Made by a program: the position numbers and the translations under genes. 64,000 nt of DNA from DATAEE01 sp963725145 (GTDB lineage: Bacteria; Acidobacteriota; Vicinamibacteria; Vicinamibacterales; 2-12-FULL-66-21): NCBI GenBank assembly GCA_963725145.1, contig CAVRXL010000003.1, positions 186,001 through 250,000 of the forward strand, given 5' to 3'. Of the stretch, positions 25,698 through 35,100 are shown piece after piece. Positions within the stretch are counted from its first letter, which is position 1. Each line of letters opens with the position of its first letter. The notes beneath the pieces are model-generated. The model had not been told where the DNA came from. It did no database searches and saw nothing but the letters and a program-made list of their open reading frames with translations.

Positions 25698-27505
25698 CGA
25701 TCCGCGTATTCCTTTTTTTCCTGCTTGCCTCGATCTCGGGGCTGACGCCAGCCCTGGGACAGACATCCGATCCCATCCGGTACACGCTGCGGTTTCCCGC
25801 CCCCCAGACGCACTACGTCGAAATCGTAGCGGCAGTGCCCGCCGCGCGCGAGGGACGGACCGACCTTTTCATGGCGGTCTGGACTCCGGGGTCGTATCTC
25901 GTGCGCGAGTACTCCCGGCACGTCGAGCGTGTGGCGGCGAAGAGGCCGGACGGCGGCGCTTTGCCGGTCGAGAAGATCGCGAAGAACCGGTGGCGCGTCG
26001 TTAACGGGACCGCGACGTCCTTCGTCTTGAGCTATCGCGTGTACGGCCGCGAGATGACCGTGCGGACCAACTGGATCGAGGGCGGCTTCGCGATGCTGAA
26101 CGGCGCCGCGACCTTCATCACGCTCGCGGAGCGGGGCCCACGTCCGCACGAAATCGCGCTCGAGTTGCCGGCCACGTGGAGCAGAACGATGACGTCGCTC
26201 GACCCGGCCGGCGGTCCCCACCGGTACCGGGCGCCCGATTTCGACGCCGTCGTGGATTCGCCGATCCTGGCCGGAAATCATGCGGTGTACGAGTTCACCG
26301 TCGATGGCAAGCCGCACTATCTCGTCAACGAGGGGGAGGCTGGCGTCTTCGACGGCGCGCGCGCCGTCAAGGACATCGAGCGAGTCGTCCGCGAGCACCG
26401 CCGCATGTGGGGATCTCTCCCATACGAGCGCTATGTGTTCCTCAACGTGCTGAGCGAGGGGGGCGGCGGCATCGAGCACAAGGGCTCGACCCTGCTCATG
26501 GCCAGCCGGTGGGCGACCTCGACCCGCCGCCGTTACTTGAGCTGGCTCGGCCTCGTGAGCCACGAGTACTTCCACGCCTGGAACGTGAAGCGGCTCCGGC
26601 CGATCGAGCTGGGACCGTTCGACTACGAGCGCGAGGTGTACAGCACCGGTCTCTGGATCAGCGAGGGCTTCACCGACTACTACGGCGACCTGGGCGTCCA
26701 TCGCGCCGGGTTGTCCACCTCCGACGAGTACCTGCGTGAGCTGTCCGGCCTGATCGAAACGCTGCAGACGACGCCCGGGCGGCTGTCGCAGCCGGTCGAG
26801 ACGGCGTCGTTCGACGCGTGGATCCGCCATTACCGTCCGGACGAGAACAGCCCGAACGTCGCCATCAGCTACTACACGAAGGGGGCCGTCGTCGCATGGC
26901 TGCTCGACGTGAAGGTCCGGCGGGCGACGCAGGGGAATAAGAGCCTCGACGACGTCATGAGGCTCGCCTACGAGCGGCATTCCGGCGCGAAGGGTTTTAG
27001 CGAGGAAGACTTCCGGAAGGTCGTGTCGGACACCGCCGGCGCCGCGGCAACCGACTGGCTGAAGCACGCGGTCGAGACGACCGACGAGCTGGACTATCGC
27101 GAGGCGCTCGACTGGTTCGGGCTGCGGTTCGCTCCGAGCGGGCCCGCCCGCTTATCGGACGGTCAGTACCTGTGGCAGGGCTTGAGACTTCGGACCGACG
27201 AGGGACGGCTGCTGGTGGCCAACGTCTATCGCGGAACGCCCTCCTTCGAGGCGGGGTTCGTGGTCGACGACGAGATCGTCGCGGTCGGCGACTTCCGGGT
27301 CCGGGCGGACCAGTGGGAGGCCCGGGCCGAGACCTTCAGAATTGGCGACACAGTGTCGGTCCTGGTCTCGCGGCGCGATGAGCTGAAGCGCATCGAGATG
27401 ACGATCGCAAGAGAGCCAACGGTCGAGTGGCGGTTGACGGAAGCGTCCGGAGCCACGGACGAGCAGAAAAAGAATCTCGAGAGGTGGCTCCGGCCGGCAC
27501 CGTAA
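25694..27505 (+). CDS. Exported M61 glycyl aminopeptidase-like protease with PDZ domain
   Basis: This 603-residue zinc peptidase has a propeptide-like N-domain, a thermolysin-like core with HEYFHAWNVKRLRP near 290 and the third ligand in ISEGFTDYYGD near 323, and a C-terminal PDZ domain (about 480-570, RGTPSFEAGFVVDDEIVAVG). The frame upstream encodes a fine signal peptide, TIRVFLFFLLASISGLTPALGQ, but no ATG, GTG or TTG precedes it. The only candidate is CTG 25694, which overlaps the phosphatase stop as CTGA. The next standard start (GTG 25835) would delete the signal and the first beta strands. I therefore propose a CTG start coupled to the phosphatase. Confidence 0.85.
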   Translation: MTIRVFLFFLLASISGLTPALGQTSDPIRYTLRFPAPQTHYVEIVAAVPAAREGRTDLFMAVWTPGSYLVREYSRHVERVAAKRPDGGALPVEKIAKNRWRVVNGTATSFVLSYRVYGREMTVRTNWIEGGFAMLNGAATFITLAERGPRPHEIALELPATWSRTMTSLDPAGGPHRYRAPDFDAVVDSPILAGNHAVYEFTVDGKPHYLVNEGEAGVFDGARAVKDIERVVREHRRMWGSLPYERYVFLNVLSEGGGGIEHKGSTLLMASRWATSTRRRYLSWLGLVSHEYFHAWNVKRLRPIELGPFDYEREVYSTGLWISEGFTDYYGDLGVHRAGLSTSDEYLRELSGLIETLQTTPGRLSQPVETASFDAWIRHYRPDENSPNVAISYYTKGAVVAWLLDVKVRRATQGNKSLDDVMRLAYERHSGAKGFSEEDFRKVVSDTAGAAATDWLKHAVETTDELDYREALDWFGLRFAPSGPARLSDGQYLWQGLRLRTDEGRLLVANVYRGTPSFEAGFVVDDEIVAVGDFRVRADQWEARAETFRIGDTVSVLVSRRDELKRIEMTIAREPTVEWRLTEASGATDEQKKNLERWLRPAP

Positions 27506-27520
27506 GCCCAACCTTCGAGG

Positions 27521-30046
27521 CTAGTCGTAGCGCAGCGCGAGGATCGGATTGATGCGCGCGGCGCGCCGCGCCGGAATCAGGCCGGCCAGCGCAGCGACGG
27601 TCGCCAGCACGACGACGGCCCCAGCCAGCGTCATCGGATCGGTCGGCGTGATCCCGAAGAGCTGATTCCCGATGTACCGGCCGAGGGCCCAGGCCGCTGG
27701 CAGCCCGATCGCCAGGCCGACGCCGACCAGGATCGCTACGTCGCGCAGGATCATCCGGGCAACGTCGCGCGAGACGGCGCCGAGCGCCATGCGGATGCCG
27801 ATCTCCCGGGTGCGCTGCGTGACGGTATAGGCCATCACGCCGTAGAGGCCGATCATCGCCAGCAGCGTGGCGAGCAGGCCGAACACGCTCGACAGGCTCG
27901 CGACCAGCCGTTCGTTCGATACGGAGCGCTCGACGCGCGTCTCGAACGTCTGCATCGCGAAAAGCGGCAGGTTCGGGTCGAGCTGCTGCACGAGGCGGCG
28001 AAGTGTGGGAAACATCTCTTCCGGGGCGTGCCGCGTCCGAACGTACACCGTGAACCCGCCCGCTTCCGGACCCGCAAGAAACGGGAAGAATGCCTGCGGC
28101 TCGGTCTCGCCGCGCAAGCTCCGGTACTTCGCGTCCGACACGACGCCGACGACCTCGATCGGCGTGGGCGTGCCCGGATCGCGGCCGAATCCGATACGGA
28201 CGCCGATCGGATGCCGGTTGCCAAGATACCGCTTCACGAATGTCTGATTCACGATCACCACGGCCGGGTTGGTGCCAGGCGCCACGGGCGCCAGTATCTC
28301 GTCGCGCGCGTCGAAGTCGCGTCCGGCCACGATTTTCATGCCCAGCGTGCTGAAGTAGCCCAGGCTGATCGGATTGTTGTGAGTGACAACCCGCTCGTCA
28401 GGCTTCGCGGTGTGCCCCTCGATCGTCATCCTGCTGTTCCACGATCCGCCCTCAAGCAGGCCGATACCCGTAAACCCGGCGCCCGTCACGCCGGGTGTGC
28501 GTTGAATCTCCTCGAGCAGCCTCTTGGCAAACTGCTTGCTCCGTACGCCCTCGTAGCCGTTCATCCCGGGACTCAGACCGAACGAGATCAGATGCGTGAC
28601 GTTGAAGCCGGGGTTGACTGCCATCAGGTTGCGCAGGCTGCGGATGAAGAGGCCCGCACCAATCAGCAGCAGGAGCGACAGCGCCACCTGCGAGATGACG
28701 AGCGCCTTGCGCAGACGCACCGACGATCCCCCGACGACGGCGCCTGCCTCGTTCTTCAGCGTGGGCGCCAGCGCAGGGCGGGCGGATTGGAGCGCGGGCA
28801 TCAACCCGAACAACAGGCCGGTCGCAAGGGAGATGAGCAGCGTGAATCCCAGAACGCGCGCATCCGGCCTGGCGGAGACCGTGAGTGGGATGTCGGGATT
28901 CCTGTAGAACGCGAGCAGGAGGTCTGCGCCCCAGGTGGCAATGGCAAGTCCGGCGATCGCCCCCAGGATCGCGAGCAGCACGCTCTCGATCAGGAGCTGC
29001 TGGACGATGCGCCGGCGCGTGGCCCCGAGCGCGAGGCGGATCGCCATCTCACGCTGCCGCGCGCTTGCGCGCGCGAGGAGGAGATTCGCCACGTTCGCGC
29101 AGGCGATCAGCAGCACGCACGCAACGATGGTCGTCAGCACTAGGAGCGGCGTGGTCAACTGCCGCCGCAGATCCGACCGGCCGTGGCCAGCCGGCGTGAC
29201 CGCGATCGTGCCTTTCAGGAAGTTGTCCTTGGTGGCCGCCGAGGCCTTCGCGAACGCCGCCTCTCGCACCTCCATCTGCAGTTGCGAGGCGTAGAAGGGC
29301 TGAAGTCCGGCAGCAGCCTGTTCCGGCGTGACGCCGGGACGCAGCCGCGCGAAGACGTTGAGCCAGCGCGTGCGGCGATCCGTGATGCCTTCGGTCAGCG
29401 GCGTCAGGCGGCCCGCCATCATGATCGGCACGAAAATCTGCGCCGCCTTGCCCTTGTTGATGCCGTCGAAGCCGTCCTGCGCGACGCCTACGATCGTCAT
29501 CGGCAGATTGCTGACGACGAGCGTCTTGCCGACGATGGCCGGATCGCTCGCAAAGCGGCTCTTCCAGTAGCCATGGCTCAGCATGGCCAGCGGGTGGCCG
29601 TTCGGAACGTTGTCCTCCTCGGGACCGAAGGTGCGGCCCAGATGGGGACCTACGCCGAGCACAGGGAAATACGTGCCCGAGACCAGTTCCCCCTGGACGC
29701 GCTCCGTCGCGCCGCCGAAGGTCACGTGAAAGACGTAGCCAAACCGACAGAGCATGCCGGTGAAGAGCTGGTTGTGATCGCGGAGGTCGGCGTACCGCGG
29801 ATAGGACAGCTCGTTGCCGTCCCCCCAGCCGGGGCCGTACTGCGTGCCCTGTGCAGTCACGACCACGAGCTGCTCGGGCTGCCGGACCGGCAGCAGGCGA
29901 AGCAGCACCTGGTCGACGAGCGTGAACACCGCGGTGTTCGCGCCAATGCCCAGCGCGATCGACAGGACGGCGATCGCCGTGACGACCGGGGTCTTGCGCA
30001 TACTGCGCCACGCGTAGCGAAGGTCGGACAGGACGTGCGTCATCAT
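27521..30046 (-). CDS. ADOP-family MacB/FtsX permease
   Basis: This intact 841-residue ADOP permease has the same architecture as the frameshifted one at 5839. It has a first helix (VVTAIAVLSIALGIGANTAVF), MacB-type periplasmic domain 1, FtsX core 1 with VANLLLARASARQREMAIR, periplasmic domain 2 and FtsX core 2 with RTREIGIRMALGAVS. It ends SVNP-like with INPILALRYD. Such permeases are amplified in Acidobacteria and generally lack a neighbouring ATPase gene. Transport substrate is unknown; family homologues handle peptides, macrolides or lipoproteins. Convergent with the M61 gene, 15 bases apart. Confidence 0.93.
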   Translation of the reverse strand: MMTHVLSDLRYAWRSMRKTPVVTAIAVLSIALGIGANTAVFTLVDQVLLRLLPVRQPEQLVVVTAQGTQYGPGWGDGNELSYPRYADLRDHNQLFTGMLCRFGYVFHVTFGGATERVQGELVSGTYFPVLGVGPHLGRTFGPEEDNVPNGHPLAMLSHGYWKSRFASDPAIVGKTLVVSNLPMTIVGVAQDGFDGINKGKAAQIFVPIMMAGRLTPLTEGITDRRTRWLNVFARLRPGVTPEQAAAGLQPFYASQLQMEVREAAFAKASAATKDNFLKGTIAVTPAGHGRSDLRRQLTTPLLVLTTIVACVLLIACANVANLLLARASARQREMAIRLALGATRRRIVQQLLIESVLLAILGAIAGLAIATWGADLLLAFYRNPDIPLTVSARPDARVLGFTLLISLATGLLFGLMPALQSARPALAPTLKNEAGAVVGGSSVRLRKALVISQVALSLLLLIGAGLFIRSLRNLMAVNPGFNVTHLISFGLSPGMNGYEGVRSKQFAKRLLEEIQRTPGVTGAGFTGIGLLEGGSWNSRMTIEGHTAKPDERVVTHNNPISLGYFSTLGMKIVAGRDFDARDEILAPVAPGTNPAVVIVNQTFVKRYLGNRHPIGVRIGFGRDPGTPTPIEVVGVVSDAKYRSLRGETEPQAFFPFLAGPEAGGFTVYVRTRHAPEEMFPTLRRLVQQLDPNLPLFAMQTFETRVERSVSNERLVASLSSVFGLLATLLAMIGLYGVMAYTVTQRTREIGIRMALGAVSRDVARMILRDVAILVGVGLAIGLPAAWALGRYIGNQLFGITPTDPMTLAGAVVVLATVAALAGLIPARRAARINPILALRYD

Positions 30047-30132
30047 CCCTGGGTCTCCACCGCCGCTTGGACGGAGCGAAGGGCGAGAGGGTTGCAGACG
30101 TTGCTGCCGGCGGCGGCGATGTCAGCGCAGGC

Positions 30133-32157
30133 TTATCTTCGCTTGAACACCCGTCCGATCCTGCTGAACAACTCCTCGATGGCCCTGCGCGTCCGCTCGT
30201 CCCATGAGATGTCGTGCAGATCGCACGTGTCGTGCGGCGTCTCGTCGTCTCGTTTGAAGTACTCGACGTAGACGGGGCAATCGGCGGTGGGCCGCAGGTA
30301 CGATATCCGGCAGAGCACTTCATCGCGCAGCGTCCCAGGCGGCTCGAAGTCGCGCGGCGGCCTGACGCGCGCCGCGCGCCGCATGAACTCGCTCCAGATC
30401 GGCAGCGCCAGCCGGGATCCGTAGGCCCCCTCCGAGATGGTCGCCGGCTGGTCGAAGCCGACCCAGACACCCGCCACAATCTCTGAGGAGAAGCCGACGA
30501 ACCAGGCGTCGCGATATTCGTTCGTGGTTCCCGTCTTGCCGGCCGCGGGAAAGTACACGCCCAGCGCGCGCGCGCCCGCCCCGGTCCCACGGTCGATGAC
30601 GTCCCGGAGCATCGTGAGCATCTGGAACGACGTCTCGCGCGTCAGGACGCGCTCGCGGAATACCTGCGACTCGTGGACCGTCACGCCTTCGCCATCGACG
30701 ACATGGGTCAACCCCCGCGGGTGGACCGCCTCGCCGCCGTTCGCGAAGGCGGCAAACGCCGTCGTCAGCTCGAGCGGCGTGACCTCGCCCGACCCGAGCG
30801 AGAGCGACGGCACGTCGGGCAGGCCCTTCATCCCGACGCTCGAAGCGAGCATGAGCACGGGACGCGATCCAAGCCGTTGCTGAAGCGCCGCCGCGGCCCG
30901 ATTGTTCGACTGAATCAGCGCCTCGCGCAGCGTGAGCTCTTCCGGGACCTCGCCGTTTGCGTTGCGAGGACGCCATTCCTCCGGCCTGCCTCGAACCGAT
31001 TCGAACGCCGGCCCGTCGTCTGCGAGCCCTGTCACGACGGACACGGGGGAATAGCCGCGCTCGAGCGCGGCCGCGTAGAGAAACGGCTTGAACGCGGATC
31101 CCGGCTGCCTGCGGCTCCGCGTCGAACGATTGAACGTCGACGTCCGATAGTCGCGGCCTCCGACCATCGCCAGGATGTCGCCGGTTCGAGGATTCATCGC
31201 GACGAGCGCCGCCTGCAGGCGGCCCGTGCGCGCCGAGGGTTTCCCGGCCCGCCGCAGGCCGTTTGCCACGGCCCGCTCCGCCGCTTCCTGCAGCTCAGGC
31301 AGGAACGTCGTGTACGCCTTCCACTCCGGCGGATGATCGCCGCCGAACCGATTGCGGAATTGCTGCCGCAGAAAGTCCTTCGCGTAGCCGTGGCGCGATT
31401 CCTCCGCACGGGGAAACGGCCGGATCTGCAACCGCGTCTGGCGCGCGCGCGTTTCCTGCTCAGCCGTGATCATGCCCTCTTCCCGCATGCGCGCGAGGAC
31501 GACGTGGCTGCGGCGGATCGCGCCGTCGAGGTTCGACCAGGGCGACAGCGCCGACGGCGCCTGGATCAACCCCGCGATGAGCGCGGCCTCGGGCAACGTG
31601 ACGTCCCTGGCCGGCTTGCCGAACAGGTTGCGGGACATCGGCTCGACGCCGTAGCGGCCGGCCGACAGGTACACGCGATTGAGGTAGAGCTCGAGGATCT
31701 GCGACTTCGAGAGCTGAAACTCCAGCAGGAGCGCGATGCCGGCCTCCTGGATCTTCCGGCCGGCCGTGCGCCGGTTCGAGAGAAACAGCGTGCGCGCCAG
31801 CTGCTGCGTGATGGTGCTTCCGCCCTCGCTCATCTCCGCCTCGCGGACGTTGTGCGCAACGGCGCGCATCAGAGCGATGGGATCGACCCCGAGATGGCGG
31901 CGGAACCGGTGATCCTCGATGGCGAGAACCGCCGAACGGAGGTGCGGGGAGATGGCGGCCAGCGGCACATCCCGCCGGTCTTCGTCCATCCTGAACCACG
32001 CGCGTCCCGCCCCGTCGTAGAACACCGTGTCGCCGACGCCGCGCGTCAGCTTGTAGATCGAGTACGAATACCTCATCGTCCAGGCCGCGACGACGACGCT
32101 CAGGATGACGAGCCCGATGTAGAGAACGATGCAGGTCCGGCGGACCCAGAGTTTCAT
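30133..32157 (-). CDS. pbp1A: Penicillin-binding protein 1A-type bifunctional peptidoglycan synthase
   Basis: This 674-residue class A PBP polymerises and cross-links peptidoglycan at the inner membrane. A single helix (about 8-28) is followed by the GT51 transglycosylase (about 55-230) with the catalytic glutamate in AIEDHRFRRH and GGSTITQQLAR. The transpeptidase (about 315-600) has the active serine in PGSAFKP near 353, SNN, and KTGTTNEYRDAWFVGF near 538. The C-terminal tail has cysteines in LCRISY, ADCPVY and DTCDLH. It starts four bases inside the end of the phosphatidylcholine synthase gene, suggesting an envelope-growth operon. Confidence 0.95.
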   Translation of the reverse strand: MKLWVRRTCIVLYIGLVILSVVVAAWTMRYSYSIYKLTRGVGDTVFYDGAGRAWFRMDEDRRDVPLAAISPHLRSAVLAIEDHRFRRHLGVDPIALMRAVAHNVREAEMSEGGSTITQQLARTLFLSNRRTAGRKIQEAGIALLLEFQLSKSQILELYLNRVYLSAGRYGVEPMSRNLFGKPARDVTLPEAALIAGLIQAPSALSPWSNLDGAIRRSHVVLARMREEGMITAEQETRARQTRLQIRPFPRAEESRHGYAKDFLRQQFRNRFGGDHPPEWKAYTTFLPELQEAAERAVANGLRRAGKPSARTGRLQAALVAMNPRTGDILAMVGGRDYRTSTFNRSTRSRRQPGSAFKPFLYAAALERGYSPVSVVTGLADDGPAFESVRGRPEEWRPRNANGEVPEELTLREALIQSNNRAAAALQQRLGSRPVLMLASSVGMKGLPDVPSLSLGSGEVTPLELTTAFAAFANGGEAVHPRGLTHVVDGEGVTVHESQVFRERVLTRETSFQMLTMLRDVIDRGTGAGARALGVYFPAAGKTGTTNEYRDAWFVGFSSEIVAGVWVGFDQPATISEGAYGSRLALPIWSEFMRRAARVRPPRDFEPPGTLRDEVLCRISYLRPTADCPVYVEYFKRDDETPHDTCDLHDISWDERTRRAIEELFSRIGRVFKRR

Positions 32158-32897
32158 CTATTTCGGACCTCGGGCCTCGGACGTCGGGCCTCGGGCGGTG
32201 CCTCGGGCCTCGGGCCTCGTCCGGACTCCCTCCGCGATTGCAGGAAGAACGAGAGCAATAAGTAATAGATGGGAAAGAAAAGCGAAACCAGCACGAGCGG
32301 CCGGGAGGGCGCGGGCAGCTGCCACACGGCGGCGAGGACCAGCACTGCCCAGATCGAGCCGAACGCCAGCGTCAATCCTCTAAGCACCGGCGTCCGTGAG
32401 GGATAGAGGTAGCCCGTCCGGACGAAGACGAGCGCGACGAACGCCAGCAGGACGAAGGCGTTCATCGGCGGGCTGGTGGAGAGCGCGACCAGGTAAAAAG
32501 CCACGATATTCCAATAAGACGGAAATCCCGTGAAAAAGTAGTCATCCGTCTTGGCGTCGGTCCTCGCGAAGCCGTACGCGCTGGACAGAAGCACCGCGGT
32601 CGCGACCGGAAGCTCCACGGCCCGCGGCAACAGGTTCATCTCGACGATCAGCAGCACCGGCACGAACACGAACGTCAGGTAGTCGACGATGTCGTCGAGC
32701 TTGGCGCCGTCGAACTCGGGTGTCCGTTCGCGTACGCGCGCGAGGCGCGCGAGCCAGCCGTCAGTCGCGTCGATGAACGTTGCGGTGGCCAGCCAGAGAA
32801 ACGCCCCGCGGACGTCGCGCGCGAAGATCGACTGCGTCGCCAAGAGCGCGGCGACCGCGCCGAGCGCCGTATAGATATGGACGAGCCAGGCGGTCAG
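32154..32897 (-). CDS. pcs: Phosphatidylcholine synthase
   Basis: This CDP-alcohol phosphatidyltransferase of about 247 residues makes phosphatidylcholine from CDP-diacylglycerol and free choline in the membrane. The motif DGWLARLARVRERTPEF plus DGAKLDDIVDYLTF and the later FPSYWNIVAFYL are characteristic of Pcs rather than PgsA or PssA. Several further membrane helices follow. The N-terminus is uncertain. The frame includes TAWLVHIYTALGAVAALL, needed for the first helix, but only CTG 32897 could start it. GTG 32908 would give the ideal MKTL start if two bases of CTCTCT were removed. TTG 32843 would cut the first helix. The last 25 residues come from GGCCTCGGGCC repeats. Confidence 0.85.
   Translation of the reverse strand: MTAWLVHIYTALGAVAALLATQSIFARDVRGAFLWLATATFIDATDGWLARLARVRERTPEFDGAKLDDIVDYLTFVFVPVLLIVEMNLLPRAVELPVATAVLLSSAYGFARTDAKTDDYFFTGFPSYWNIVAFYLVALSTSPPMNAFVLLAFVALVFVRTGYLYPSRTPVLRGLTLAFGSIWAVLVLAAVWQLPAPSRPLVLVSLFFPIYYLLLSFFLQSRRESGRGPRPEAPPEARRPRPEVRNR
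32160..32225 (-). repeat. CCTCGGGCCTCGG tandem words at the pcs 3' end
   Basis: The words CCTCGGGC and CGGACGTCGGGC repeat six times or so. They encode the Arg/Pro/Glu-rich tail of Pcs (GPRPEAPPEARRPRPE) and end at the PBP1A start. Confidence 0.6.
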
Positions 32898-32939
32898 AGA
32901 GTCTTCACCTCAACAGCGGTCGGAGCTACGCCATCCATA

Positions 32940-33003
32940 TGGAAATTCGAGCGATCCGTGAAATCCGTGGCCCGTAAATCCGTGGTCCGCGACATCCGTG
33001 GCT
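32940..33003 (+). repeat. ATCCGTGG word array upstream of ftsH
   Basis: Four ATCCGTG words at 12-18 base spacing lie between the divergent pcs and ftsH genes. Inverted and direct copies of the same word follow ftsH at 34924-35100. No other gene or RNA is seen in 32909-33134; a promoter for ftsH probably lies near 33010-33060. Confidence 0.6.
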
Positions 33004-33134
33004 CATTCTGCGTTTACTCCTGCGCGCAGGTCGAGTAGAATTAAACACACACTCCACATCCCCAGCGGGGTGATTCATTCAATCCGGAAGGATTGCCGGG
33101 CCGCACCTCGCTCCCTGGCGGCTCCGCACGAGGT

Positions 33135-34922
33135 ATGGTCCGACTACTGCCCCGCGTCGCTCTCGTCCTTGGGATTCTCGCGCTCGTCGGCGTCAGCGTG
33201 TTCTACTGGCGCGCCTCGCGAACTTCCCCGCCCGCTGAGATCGCGTTTTCGGAGTTCCTGCGGCACGTCGATGCTGGCCGCGCGGTCTCGATCACTGTTA
33301 CCGACTCGGCAATCGACGTCGCGCTCAAGGACCGCCGGATCGTCCGCACCGTTCCGCCGCCGGGATTCTTCGGCACCAACGCCGCGTTCGTCACCGACCT
33401 CGCCCGCCGCGGCGTGTTGTTGCAGGTCAAGTCGGTCGCCCCGAGCGGTACCCTCCAGTACGGACCGATCGGGATCGCGCTCTGCTTCATGGGGCTCCTC
33501 GGCTACGCCGTCTACAAGACGACGTCGGGCCGGTTGCCCTCGATGGACAGCCGCGCGCGAACCGCGGATCCGAATGCGACGACCATTCGATTCACGGACG
33601 TCGCCGGGGTGGACGAGGCGAAGGACGAAGTCGCGGAGATCGTGGCGTTCCTGCGGGAGCCGCAGCGGTTCCAGTCCGTCGGCGGGCGCATCCCGCGCGG
33701 CGTGCTGCTCGTCGGCCCGCCGGGCACGGGGAAGACGCTGCTGGCGCGCGCGATCGCGGGCGAGGCGGGCGTGCCGTTCCTCTTCGCGAGCGGGTCCGAT
33801 TTCGTCGAGATGTACGCCGGCGTGGGCGCGGCGCGCGTCCGGCGCCTGTTCAAGGATGCCCGCAAGCACGGCTCCTGCATCATCTTCATCGACGAGCTGG
33901 ACGCCGTCGGCCGCGCGCGTGGCGGGCACTCGCTGAGCCACGAAGAGCGCGAGCAGACGCTCAACCAGCTCCTCGTCGAGATGGACGGCTTCGACGAGTC
34001 GCACGGCATCGTCGTGATCGCGGCGACCAACCGCGCCGACATCCTCGACCACGCGCTGCTGCGGCCCGGACGGTTCGATCGCCAGGTCACCGTGTCCAAC
34101 CCCGATCTGAAAGGACGCGACGAGATCCTGCGGGTGCACCTGAAAAAGGTCACGATGCATCCGGACGTGAACGTGCACTCGATCGCGCGCGGGACGCCCG
34201 GCTTCTCCGGCGCGGACCTCGCCAACGTCGTCAACGAAGCGGCGCTGCTGGCCGGCCGACACGGGCGGGCCTCCGTGACCAACCAGGATCTCGAGGCGGC
34301 GCGCGACAAGGTCATGATGGGGGCGGAGCGCCGCTCGATCGCGCTCACCGAGGGAGAGCGTGTCAACTGCGCCTGGCACGAGGCGGGGCACGCGGTCGTC
34401 GCCGCCGCGCTCCCGCAGGCGGACCCGCTGCACAAGGTGACGATCATCCCGCGCGGCCGCGCGATGGGCGTGACGATGCAGCTGCCGGAGATCGATCGCC
34501 ATACCTACACCAAGGAGTACCTGGACACGCAGGTCGCGATTCTGATGGGCGGGCGCGCCGCCGAAGAGCTGTTCATGCAGCACATGACCAGCGGCGCGTC
34601 GAACGACATCGAGCGCGCGACCGACATCGCCGCCCACATGGTGTGCGAGTTCGGCATGTCGCCGCTCGGCCCGCTGGCGTTCAGCCGGCAGGGCCAGGAC
34701 GACGGCAGGACGCGGCAGCTCAGCGAGGAGACCTCGCGCCGCGTGGACGCGGAGATCCAGGGGATCGTCATGCGCGGCTACGATCGCGCCCGCGGCCTGC
34801 TCGAAAACCACAAGGACGCGGTGGCCGCGCTTGCGACGTCACTGCTCGATGTGGAATCGCTCGAAGCAGAGGAGATTGCCTCCCTGCTGGAGCGCCACGG
34901 AGTGGCGCGACGCGCTCACTAG
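33135..34922 (+). CDS. ftsH: ATP-dependent zinc metalloprotease FtsH
   Basis: This 595-residue inner-membrane AAA protease degrades misfolded and short-lived membrane and cytoplasmic proteins. Two helices (about 7-27 and 112-130) flank a periplasmic segment. The AAA module has GPPGTGKT near 194, IIFIDELDAVGRAR, the pore loop region DFVEMYAGVGA and the second region of homology TNRADILDHALLRPGRFDR. The peptidase has HEAGH near 415. A TTG at 33093 would add 14 residues and follows GGAAGGA too closely. ATG 33135 begins right before the helix and is preferred, although its ribosome site is poor. Confidence 0.95.
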   Translation: MVRLLPRVALVLGILALVGVSVFYWRASRTSPPAEIAFSEFLRHVDAGRAVSITVTDSAIDVALKDRRIVRTVPPPGFFGTNAAFVTDLARRGVLLQVKSVAPSGTLQYGPIGIALCFMGLLGYAVYKTTSGRLPSMDSRARTADPNATTIRFTDVAGVDEAKDEVAEIVAFLREPQRFQSVGGRIPRGVLLVGPPGTGKTLLARAIAGEAGVPFLFASGSDFVEMYAGVGAARVRRLFKDARKHGSCIIFIDELDAVGRARGGHSLSHEEREQTLNQLLVEMDGFDESHGIVVIAATNRADILDHALLRPGRFDRQVTVSNPDLKGRDEILRVHLKKVTMHPDVNVHSIARGTPGFSGADLANVVNEAALLAGRHGRASVTNQDLEAARDKVMMGAERRSIALTEGERVNCAWHEAGHAVVAAALPQADPLHKVTIIPRGRAMGVTMQLPEIDRHTYTKEYLDTQVAILMGGRAAEELFMQHMTSGASNDIERATDIAAHMVCEFGMSPLGPLAFSRQGQDDGRTRQLSEETSRRVDAEIQGIVMRGYDRARGLLENHKDAVAALATSLLDVESLEAEEIASLLERHGVARRAH

Positions 34923-34923
34923 A

Positions 34924-35100
34924 GCCACGGATTTCGCGGATACCCCTCTTTAGACGCCACGGATTTCGCGGATTACGCGGATACTTACTTCTTCTCCCTA
35001 GCCTCCCCCCTAAAAACAGGGGCATCCGTAGAATCCGTGGTTGTCCAGTGGCAGCATCCACGCAATCCGTGGTTTAAGGTTGATCCGTAGGGACCCGTGG
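34924..35100. repeat. CCACGGAT / ATCCGTGG word array after ftsH
   Basis: Two CCACGGATTTCGCGGAT words (34927 and 34958 onward) are followed by ATCCGTAGAATCCGTGG and further ATCCGTGG words in the opposite direction. The array can fold on itself between the ends of the convergent ftsH and thioesterase genes. It encodes the last few residues of the thioesterase. Confidence 0.6.

Noticed and set aside
34924..35100. CRISPR array
   Set aside because: The repeated word is only 8-17 bases, spacing is irregular, copies occur in both directions and there are no cas genes.
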